Positions 54,693-61,879 of a stretch of DNA of 64,000 nucleotides are shown piece after piece. Made by a program: the position numbers and the translations under genes. Below the pieces are notes generated by a model. It was given only the letters and a program-made list of their open reading frames with translations, was not told the origin of the DNA and did not search any database. Numbering within the stretch: position 1 is the stretch's first letter; each line of letters starts with the position of its first letter. The stretch is from Clostridium sp. MCC353 (lineage in GTDB: Bacteria; Bacillota; Clostridia; Lachnospirales; Lachnospiraceae): positions 1-64,000 of the forward strand of contig NZ_WQPN01000021.1 in assembly GCF_018785315.1 (NCBI RefSeq), given 5' to 3'.

Positions 54693-54969
54693 ACTTTGCC
54701 CTTATATCACCAGAAACATCTGTCGCCTCTTTATACATCCCCTGTGCTGCGCGCTCACGCGATTTTTCCAGCTTATCTAAGATATCATGCTCTGTTAACA
54801 CTTCATATGGATTTGCCCTTTTTATTTCAAATGGAAAACCATTTACTGCCAGCGCCTGTATTAAAAATATACGAATTGCAGTTGTGGTATCTGTTCCTAA
54901 ATCTTTAAATAAAGCATCTGACTTTGTTTTCAAATCATCATCTACTCTTACTTGAATCGTACTTGCCAT
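54682..54969 (-). CDS. RelB/DinJ-family antitoxin
   Basis: The 95-residue product has the ribbon-helix-helix start MASTIQVRVDDDLKTKSD and IRIFLIQALAVNGFPFEIKR, typical for RelB/DinJ antitoxins. It is complete while the toxin downstream is deleted, so it is an orphan antitoxin. It may still repress its own promoter or guard against related toxins. Confidence 0.85.
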   Translation of the reverse strand: MASTIQVRVDDDLKTKSDALFKDLGTDTTTAIRIFLIQALAVNGFPFEIKRANPYEVLTEHDILDKLEKSRERAAQGMYKEATDVSGDIRAKYGL

Positions 54970-55098
54970 TTATGCCACCTCCTATACCCACTCTATTTCT
55001 ACTATAAGAATAGCAAGTATACAATTCTAAATCAATATGTTTGTATTGATTTAGCATTGTTACTTGCGTCGTATTTATTACTAAATTATTCTAAATAC

Positions 55099-55953
55099 TC
55101 ATTCCAGAGTCTGTGCCATCCGCGCTTCAAAATCTCTGTACGATATATCTCCTAACGCCATTTTCATACTTAAAAGGAATATTTTCTCGGCCTTTGTGTG
55201 TGTTCTCGCTTCCAGAATCAAAAGCTTTTCATCCTCATTTGTTAAAGGTTCTAATATATGTTGCTTGTGGTAAAATGCCTCGAAATACCGCAGACCAAAC
55301 TTTCTTTGGGAAACTGCATTGATATGAATGCCGTCGGGATTGCAGGTAAGGCCCGCAGCATCCACAAAATAGCAATTATCGTTCTCAAAGGCAAATTGTT
55401 TCAGCTTCTGATTGATGAGCGTATATTCAGTGCAGCTCTTTCCAAAACCTGATCGGCCCAAAAAGTCTCCTAATCCGCCAATGATAATCGGAAGATTGGG
55501 TGCCTCCAGTTCCTTCCTAAACCCCTGCATGATTCTATGCAATTTATCATAATATTTTTCGTGCTTGCCTCCCATACCATCAGATTCGCCCTGATGCCAC
55601 AAAATTCCCGTCAACTGACTGTTTTTCATGGCGAACCGGGCTTCGCTGATCGCGTGGTTATAGAGCGCTTTACCGACATCCCATTCATCGATTTCACTTC
55701 CGCCCTCGGCGCATGGTATGAGACCAATCTGGCCTTCTTTGTATTCATGACACCACGCATCCGCAAACGATGCCGCAAGGCTGATACCAGCGACTGAACG
55801 GTCGCAGTTGATTGGCTCAGCCATCATCTGCCACCTTCCGTTGCGCAGCATGACAATTCTCTCATTTACGATCGGTTTTACTTCGTGGAGATAACCACGG
55901 CCGGCCATGTTCGATTGACCGATCATCAAAAACGATTTCACTGTATGTTCCAT
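55099..55953 (-). CDS. Sialate O-acetylesterase-like carbohydrate esterase (SGNH)
   Basis: The 284-residue protein has GQSNMAGRGYL near residue 13 (block I serine), GLIPCAEGGSEIDEW, LTGILWHQGESDGMGG and PDGIHIN near the C-terminus with the catalytic Asp and His. This fits the DUF303/CE6 group, which removes acetyl groups from sugars. There is no signal peptide, so it acts in the cytoplasm or on imported sugars. It is a cargo gene of the island. Confidence 0.85.
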   Translation of the reverse strand: MEHTVKSFLMIGQSNMAGRGYLHEVKPIVNERIVMLRNGRWQMMAEPINCDRSVAGISLAASFADAWCHEYKEGQIGLIPCAEGGSEIDEWDVGKALYNHAISEARFAMKNSQLTGILWHQGESDGMGGKHEKYYDKLHRIMQGFRKELEAPNLPIIIGGLGDFLGRSGFGKSCTEYTLINQKLKQFAFENDNCYFVDAAGLTCNPDGIHINAVSQRKFGLRYFEAFYHKQHILEPLTNEDEKLLILEARTHTKAEKIFLLSMKMALGDISYRDFEARMAQTLE

Positions 55954-56009
55954 TTCTTATAAGCTCCTTGTTCTCTACATATTTTTAAACTGGTATAAAT
56001 GCATGCACT

Positions 56010-56927
56010 TTACCGGATGAAAATTTTTTCCCGGTGAGTAGCTGCCCACGTTTCGAGGTTGGTCAGCGGGACGCCATACTGCCTGGTTTTATCGATATCA
56101 AATCCAAAGCTGGGAGTGACGGCCTCCATCCATTCCTGACCGCATACCGTACCTTCCAGCAGACCTCTGCGCACGGCCTCTTTATGGCTGACGGCCTCAT
56201 AAACCACGCTTTTTCCAAGCACGCGGCTCAGCGTTTGAGCCGCCTGGGACATCGACAATTCATCTCCAGCAACATCGATATCGCTCCGGTTGAACCCTTC
56301 CGGGTTTTCAAATGCTGCGCGGGCAAACTGTGCGGTATTGTCACCGCAGGTCCATTTTATTTGGGTATCAGGCTTTAATACACCGAAAAGGACGCCATCT
56401 TTCAGCTCCGGCGCCATTACCTTGGCAGACTCTTCCTCAAAGCTTTCCATGAACAGGCATGGATGGAGAATTGTCCAATAACGAAAGCCGCCGCTTCTGA
56501 CGAATTCCTCAATCTGGTATTTCTGCTCATAATAGCCGGTCAATGCTTTGTATTTGCTCCAGCGCGGAAATAAGTTGCTGCCTGCAACCGAAGTGTGAAC
56601 CACCTGCTCAATTCCGGCTTTTTGAGCGGCCTTAACCATATTCGCCGCATTGCGCAGCTCGACAGATGGGTCGCACGGGTCTGCGTATTGGGCGGAAAAG
56701 ATGGCTGAAACACCTCTCATAGCGGGCTCAAGTGAATCGACATCCGCCAGATCGCCCTGCACAATCTCTGCTCCTTTTGCCGCAATTTCCTGCGCAGCGG
56801 CAGACTGTGGGTTTCTGCTGAGAATGCGAACACGGTAATTATGCTTCAGCAGCTCCCGCGCAACATTGCCGCCCTGTACTCCTGTTCCGCCAATAATCAG
56901 TATCGGCTGCCCTGTTGTCTCTATCAT
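56010..56927 (-). CDS. NmrA-family NAD(P)-binding protein
   Basis: The 305-residue protein starts with the Rossmann loop ILIIGGTGVQGGNVARELL and has LSRNPQSAAAQEIA as expected for NADP binding. It is a member of the NmrA/atypical SDR family, often sensors or reductases for quinones and electrophiles. It is divergent from the TetR gene at 57081 and likely controlled by it. Confidence 0.85.
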   Translation of the reverse strand: MIETTGQPILIIGGTGVQGGNVARELLKHNYRVRILSRNPQSAAAQEIAAKGAEIVQGDLADVDSLEPAMRGVSAIFSAQYADPCDPSVELRNAANMVKAAQKAGIEQVVHTSVAGSNLFPRWSKYKALTGYYEQKYQIEEFVRSGGFRYWTILHPCLFMESFEEESAKVMAPELKDGVLFGVLKPDTQIKWTCGDNTAQFARAAFENPEGFNRSDIDVAGDELSMSQAAQTLSRVLGKSVVYEAVSHKEAVRRGLLEGTVCGQEWMEAVTPSFGFDIDKTRQYGVPLTNLETWAATHREKIFIR

Positions 56928-56975
56928 AACGATTACCCCCTTTTGGCTTCATTGGCAACATTATACTCCTGTTGT

Positions 56976-57037
56976 TCTAAAAAATCAATATCTAAGTAAT
57001 TAAAATTATTACTCAAGTAATGTTATTGATTTTTAGA
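56976..57037. promoter_or_regulatory. Inverted-repeat operator between NmrA and TetR genes
   Basis: TCTAAAAAATCAATA (56976) and TTATTGATTTTTAGA (57023) are near-perfect inverted copies, with AGTAAT/ATTACT nested between them. This is the right size and place for a TetR operator covering both start regions. Confidence 0.6.
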
Positions 57038-57080
57038 GTAAAGTATTTTATAATAAAAGACATACTTGAACGGAGGTGCT

Positions 57081-57644
57081 ATGATGGCTAAAAAGGGAGC
57101 TACCAAAGAGGCGCTTATGACGGCCGCCATTGATTTGTTTCAGAAACATGGTTTTGAAAACATCACCATCGATGACATCTGTAAAGAAATTAATGTTACG
57201 AAAACGGCATTTTATTATTACTACAAATCAAAGGATGAATTGGTTCGCGATTATTTTTCCGCCGACAACATGCTGAGCAGTGATGAATTAGCCTCTATTC
57301 TGAGCGCACATGACTATGCGAATCAGGTTTTGAGGATTATCGAAACGCGCATCCGCCATGTCACAAAGGCCGGTGTCGCTTTGACAAAAGAGTTGTACCG
57401 CATATACCTAAAGGACCAGGTTATCCCTGTGCTGCCGGAACAGGGCGGGCTAACGGATATCGTAATCAGCTTGCTTGAACGGGCCCAGCAGGAAGGACAG
57501 ATTAAGCGCACCGCCTCTCCCAAGATACTGGGCGACTCATTGTGCTGCTTATCCAATGGCATTATCCTCAAATGGATTATGACAGGCGGCGAATTCGATA
57601 TTACCGATGAGAACCGCTTGCTGTTCGAAGCGCTGTTTTTGTAG
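57081..57644 (+). CDS. TetR/AcrR-family regulator
   Basis: The product (187 residues) has a TetR helix-turn-helix: ALMTAAIDLFQKHGFENITI, then ICKEINVTKTAFYYYYKSKD. The rest is a variable ligand-binding part. GGAGGTGCT lies directly before paired ATGs; 57081 is used, 57084 is equally possible. It faces the NmrA gene and probably represses it and itself until a ligand arrives. Confidence 0.88.
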   Translation: MMAKKGATKEALMTAAIDLFQKHGFENITIDDICKEINVTKTAFYYYYKSKDELVRDYFSADNMLSSDELASILSAHDYANQVLRIIETRIRHVTKAGVALTKELYRIYLKDQVIPVLPEQGGLTDIVISLLERAQQEGQIKRTASPKILGDSLCCLSNGIILKWIMTGGEFDITDENRLLFEALFL

Positions 57645-57727
57645 CAGAGCTGTCCTCTGCCTTATAGGAAAAAGGCAGCAGCTCCTCTAGCGGTTCCTAT
57701 TGCATATAGTATCCTTCGTTCAATCCC

Positions 57728-57734
57728 ATCCAAA
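57728..57734. repeat. Right core of 18.6 kb island (7-base)
   Basis: ATCCAAA matches the left core at 39171 and restarts the frame of the interrupted binding-protein gene. Confidence 0.6.
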
Positions 57735-57997
57735 AAGGTCTGGACTACGTGAACTCCCATTCAGCCGAGGAAATTGCCAAAACCATTCAGCCCCAGTTCA
57801 AAGAAACCCCGGTTGAGAACATCACCATAATCGTGGACCGTTACAAATCCCAGGATACCTGGAAAGGCGATACTATCTTTGAAAAGAGCAGCTTTGACCT
57901 TCTTCAGAACATCCTGGAGGAAGCAGGAGAGCTGCCCCAGAAAGTTCCTTATGAAGATCTGGTTACAACCCAATTTTCTGAAAATGCAAAAAAATAG
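57728..57997 (+). pseudogene. ABC substrate-binding protein, piece C (end)
   Basis: The frame continues from the junction with IQKGLDYVNSHS and includes IAKTIQPQFKET, DRYKSQDTWKG and FDLLQNILEEAGEL, then DLVTTQFSENAKK and a stop. This is the characteristic end of the NMT1/SsuA-like binding proteins and fits pieces A and B in order, frame and total length. It has no start of its own. Confidence 0.85.
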
Positions 57998-58022
57998 AGC
58001 AGCGTAAAGCGTGACATAAACA

Positions 58023-58105
58023 TAAAGCGTGAAGCCATTTTCGAAAATGACTTCACGCTTTACTTTAAACCCTCAAGGCATTTTCGAAAATGACTTCACG
58101 CTTTA
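58023..58105. terminator. Hairpin with a duplicated 27-base half
   Basis: A 12-base perfect stem (TAAAGCGTGAAG and CTTCACGCTTTA) with a palindromic ATTTTCGAAAAT loop follows the binding-protein end. The second half, 27 bases from 58036, is repeated exactly at 58079. It separates the converging binding-protein tail and cyclase gene and probably stops both. Confidence 0.7.
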
Positions 58106-58125
58106 TTTTAAAAAAATCCGCCCCT

Positions 58126-60834
58126 TCACCCCCCCTTTTTCAATTCCGTTATATCATGGCAGCAAATCAGCACCGCCGGTTTCCCCTTCCAGGCAATAAC
58201 GGAAGCATCCGCATTAAACCAAATCCCCAGATAAGGGTTATGGGTCTCAAAGGTACAGTTGCAGCATCCCGGCTGGATATGATCTGCAGGGCACCGCTCG
58301 CAGGGTGTTTCCCTGTTCAGGAATTCCCTGTAGCAATACATACCGGCCTCTGCATGTGGCGCGATCTGTTTCGTTTTCCTGTTGACAAACAACATCTTTT
58401 TCGTATCAGGTTCGATCACATAAATCCAGGAATTTTGATTATCCAGAACGGAAAGCAGGCCTTCGTTCTCCTTCCTGTACCTCTCCACAGCCCTGTATTT
58501 CAACAGAAATGTTGAAATTATTTCAGAGATCAGAACCAGTACATCCACCTGCTCCCTTGTCCAGCAGCGGTTGCGGCGGCAGTCGTCAAATCCCACCAGC
58601 CCCCGGTATTTTCCATCTTCCGTAATGGCCGACTGGAGAATGCTTTTTATTCCCGACTTTTCCAGAACCTTAAAATGTTCTTCCGGCAGAGCAGTGATAT
58701 CCGAACAGTAGAACAGGTTCTCTTCATTAAAATAAGAATTGCAGAAAATATCCCTGTCCCTATCGTGGGGAAGCTTCCGGTGAGCCTCTGCCAGAGAGGC
58801 GACGCCTTTATTGCACCACTCAAATGTATTGTCAAAATTCTGCTCCTCATCATCACATTCATAGATATAAGCCCTGCTCACATCAAAATGATTGCCGATG
58901 ATCTCCAGAATATTGGATATGGCGGCATTCACGTCCCTGGAGCTGTATAAGATGCGGAATGCGTATTCTACCAAATCCGCATTCATCACGCGCACATCCT
59001 GGTTGGAATCAATCCTGGAACCCACCGACGATATCAGATATTTCCGGTTTCTGATATAACTGCTTATGGCCCCTTCTTCATAGATAGAATACCTGTTTTT
59101 TCCTTCGTGTTTCGCCTGATATAATGCGTAATCCGCATTTTGGTATAATGTGGTAAAATCCCTGCCGTGATCTGGAAACAAAGCGATGCCGATACTGCAG
59201 GAGATTTCACTCATCAGGTGTCCATTCACATTCAATTGGGAGAACAGCTCCAATACCCGCCGGGCATTCCGGTCAATGAAATCCACATCCTTCACGGATT
59301 TTAAAAATATAATAAATTCATCCCCGCCGATCCGTCCCAGAATATCCGTATCACGAAATGATCCGCTCATCTCCCGGGCCAGGTTGCTGAGCACCGCATC
59401 CCCGTAAAGGTGGCCCATGGTATCGTTGACCATTTTAAAATTATCAATATCTATGATCATCAAAGCGCTTCTGTCCGGGCTGTTATGTAAATATTCGCTG
59501 ATCATCGTCTGGGTTGCAATCTTATTATACATCCCGGTCAGAGCATCCTGTTCCGCCTTTTTCTTTAACGAAATGGACTGCCTCCGCTCACGGTCAATAT
59601 CGATCAGCACGCCGATCACCTTAATGGGCAGGCCCTTCTGGTCAAACTGCTGTGTCATGCGGATCCTGCACCAAATATACCGGCCGGAATCATTGCGGAT
59701 TCGAAGTTCTGTTTCTATATAAGGTTTTCCATCCTTTATTTCGTGGATGCATTTCTCTATCAGCTCCATATCTTCCCTGGAAAACGGATTTTTCTTATGG
59801 TCAGTCAAAATGGAATACAAACTGCATCCATTGGAAAAATACCGTATCCCGAACTTCTTTTCCCAGTTATTGGAAACGGCCAAAGAATCATTCTCAATAT
59901 CCCATTCAAAGATCACGTCATTGGTCTGATCCGTAATAATCTGATAGCGTCCCAGGCTCAGCCGCAGCTCCTCTTCCATCTCCTTCGTCTTTGTCACATC
60001 CACCACAATACAGTAGAAGGATTCCCTTCCCTCCTCATCCGTCAGAAGAGTTCCTTTGTCGAGGACGCTGATGCAATGGCCATCCTTACACCGGAGGCGG
60101 TATTGGATTTCCTTCGTGTTTCCCCTTGCCAGCTGCTCCTTCACATCGTCCAGAGCTTTCTCATAATCATCCGGGTGGATCAGCGCGCTCAGGCTGTCGT
60201 CCAGTTCCTCATGGACTTCCTCCCTCGTGTAGCCGATCATGGATAAAAATCCGTCGCTCATCTCCCTCAAAGTGAGTTTATCATCAAAAAAGCACTGAAA
60301 TATCCCGCCCGGCACCGTGTTATATAAGGTGCGGATGCTTTCGTTCACCCATTCCAGCCGGCTGGCATTCCCGTCCATTTTCAGTTCCGCGCCACGTGCT
60401 TTCTCTTCATTTCTCAGGGTTTTATGAAAATGCGGCCTGGACAATTCGTCCGGCTGCGGAGAAAAAAACACCTGATGAATCATAAAATGATCTTTATCCA
60501 ATAAAATAGAACTATAATACGGCAGGATCCGGTCCTCTTCCCCCTCCTGCCGGATGAACAAACGATAGCGGGCTGTGGCCTGGCAGCGGGAACCGCACGC
60601 CGTTTGAACCTCCACGTTTAAGTCCTGAACTTCAAATTGATACCTTGACAGTGTTTTAAACCGTTCTAAAAGAAATTCCGCCAGCTTCTGTTTTCCGATA
60701 ACAGCGCGTTCCATATGAATCTCACTCCATATGGCATCTTCAGAAAATGCGGCAGTCACATATTCATAATTTTTCCGATAATAGGCATGATAAAAAGCTG
60801 CGATAAAGTCTTTCGTTCTGTTTATGATATCCAT
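58126..60834 (-). CDS. Multi-domain diguanylate cyclase (SnoaL-PAS-PAS-GGDEF-GAF-PAS)
   Basis: The 902-residue protein has, in order, a SnoaL-like domain (about 1-145), PAS (about 175-290), PAS (about 300-425), GGDEF (about 430-590), GAF-like (about 620-770) and a final PAS (about 790-902). The GGDEF shows ALTGMYNK, an RDTD inhibitory site and RIGGDEF, the active motif, so it should make c-di-GMP. The last PAS has a cysteine set (CERCPADHIQPGCCNC). There is no EAL domain and no membrane segment. An NTF2/SnoaL-type start is unusual for a cyclase. Confidence 0.9.
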   Translation of the reverse strand: MDIINRTKDFIAAFYHAYYRKNYEYVTAAFSEDAIWSEIHMERAVIGKQKLAEFLLERFKTLSRYQFEVQDLNVEVQTACGSRCQATARYRLFIRQEGEEDRILPYYSSILLDKDHFMIHQVFFSPQPDELSRPHFHKTLRNEEKARGAELKMDGNASRLEWVNESIRTLYNTVPGGIFQCFFDDKLTLREMSDGFLSMIGYTREEVHEELDDSLSALIHPDDYEKALDDVKEQLARGNTKEIQYRLRCKDGHCISVLDKGTLLTDEEGRESFYCIVVDVTKTKEMEEELRLSLGRYQIITDQTNDVIFEWDIENDSLAVSNNWEKKFGIRYFSNGCSLYSILTDHKKNPFSREDMELIEKCIHEIKDGKPYIETELRIRNDSGRYIWCRIRMTQQFDQKGLPIKVIGVLIDIDRERRQSISLKKKAEQDALTGMYNKIATQTMISEYLHNSPDRSALMIIDIDNFKMVNDTMGHLYGDAVLSNLAREMSGSFRDTDILGRIGGDEFIIFLKSVKDVDFIDRNARRVLELFSQLNVNGHLMSEISCSIGIALFPDHGRDFTTLYQNADYALYQAKHEGKNRYSIYEEGAISSYIRNRKYLISSVGSRIDSNQDVRVMNADLVEYAFRILYSSRDVNAAISNILEIIGNHFDVSRAYIYECDDEEQNFDNTFEWCNKGVASLAEAHRKLPHDRDRDIFCNSYFNEENLFYCSDITALPEEHFKVLEKSGIKSILQSAITEDGKYRGLVGFDDCRRNRCWTREQVDVLVLISEIISTFLLKYRAVERYRKENEGLLSVLDNQNSWIYVIEPDTKKMLFVNRKTKQIAPHAEAGMYCYREFLNRETPCERCPADHIQPGCCNCTFETHNPYLGIWFNADASVIAWKGKPAVLICCHDITELKKGG

Positions 60835-60993
60835 GCCCCTCTCCTTCCTGTAAAGTTTCCAATAGATACCGCCATTATATCATAACTATTATAGTTTTAA
60901 CAGTTGTATACATTTTACATAAGAAGATCGCCGGCAGGAAGGAACAGGCCTGGCGGCCCCGGCAGATCAGTTGTTTTTTCATCATTACCTTTT

Positions 60994-61587
60994 TCACCGG
61001 ATTTCCAGCAGGTTGTACGCGGTTCCCATGACCGCCTTGTCCGCCAGCTCCGCTAATTTTTCTTTAGGCTGAACCATTCCCATATCAATCCACTGCTTGA
61101 TCAGGCCGATGAGCCCATAGGTGACGAATTCAAAAAAGCAGGAAACCACCGCGTCATTGGCTGCCGGAAATGTATCCTTAATGATGACCAGTCCATTCTG
61201 CCGGATCAGGCTGTGAAAACGGTCTACGAAATCATTGGCCGCGTTGTTTTCAAACAAAATTTTACAAATCTGCATGTTTTCTTCAATGTAATCTAAAATC
61301 GGTGTCAGGACAGGGAGCATGGTATCCCTCTTAAAAGAATGGCCATAACAATTAATCATCTCCTGAAAGTCTTCCAGCACTTCATTCTCCATCTGCTGCA
61401 GAAGATGATAGGTGTCCGTATAATGAAGATAAAAAGTCCCCCGGTTTAAATCGGCCCGGTCTGTTATATCTTTTACGGAAATGTTCTTAAACTCCTTTTC
61501 CTTCATCAGTTGTGTCAGGCTGTCCTTTAACAGCTTCTGCGTCCGCCGGATTCTCCGGTCCTGTTTTGTATTATCTCTTCCGTCCAT
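60994..61587 (-). CDS. TetR-family regulator
   Basis: The 197-residue protein has a TetR helix-turn-helix (RTQKLLKDSLTQLMKEKEF, then ITDRADLNRGTFYLHY) and a C-terminal TetR_C-type domain. It is divergent from the MMPL exporter at 61880 and is the likely repressor of that pump. A 290-base intergenic region separates them. Confidence 0.9.
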   Translation of the reverse strand: MDGRDNTKQDRRIRRTQKLLKDSLTQLMKEKEFKNISVKDITDRADLNRGTFYLHYTDTYHLLQQMENEVLEDFQEMINCYGHSFKRDTMLPVLTPILDYIEENMQICKILFENNAANDFVDRFHSLIRQNGLVIIKDTFPAANDAVVSCFFEFVTYGLIGLIKQWIDMGMVQPKEKLAELADKAVMGTAYNLLEIR

Positions 61588-61762
61588 AGAAACCTCGATT
61601 CTGCCGCTGCTGCGGCTTGACTGCGCACTGCCGTTTTGGTCTTTGCAGGCAGCAAAAAACAGGACGGCAGCAAATTTATCATCATTTTATTAAAAAATGT
61701 TCAATATTGTACTGCAATAAAAACAATGTTGTTTAGTGATCATTGGGGAAAATTATTGATGA

Positions 61763-61791
61763 TTGAATGATATCGACATCTGTATTATAAT
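61763..61791 (+). promoter_or_regulatory. Promoter of the MMPL exporter
   Basis: TTGAAT and a consensus TATAAT are 17 bases apart, about 90 bases upstream of the exporter start and divergent from the TetR gene. Confidence 0.65.
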
Positions 61792-61879
61792 ATATATGTG
61801 TTGAAAAGTCAACTTCATGGCATTTAATAGATGCTTGTTCAAAATAATCAATCCCCATAAAAGGGACACGAGGTGGCGT

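Larger units (their letters stand above)
39178..57734. mobile_element. 18.6 kb integrated island in the same gene
   Basis: It starts and ends exactly between codons of the interrupted binding-protein gene; its removal restores the frame (IQ followed by KGLDYVNSHS). A serine recombinase gene lies near the left end. The cargo is mixed: ATPases, a YARHG protein, regulators, a WYL operon, TA remnants, an acetylesterase and an NmrA/TetR pair. Conjugation genes are absent except a HerA-like fragment, so it may be a decayed or mobilisable element. Confidence 0.65.

Noticed and set aside
39178-57734. A complete conjugative transposon reading of the island
   Set aside because: No relaxase, coupling protein or type IV secretion genes are seen; only a short HerA-like fragment remains.
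58023-58105. Insertion-sequence end repeats
   Set aside because: The repeat is a duplicated hairpin half between converging genes with no transposase; a terminator explains it better.
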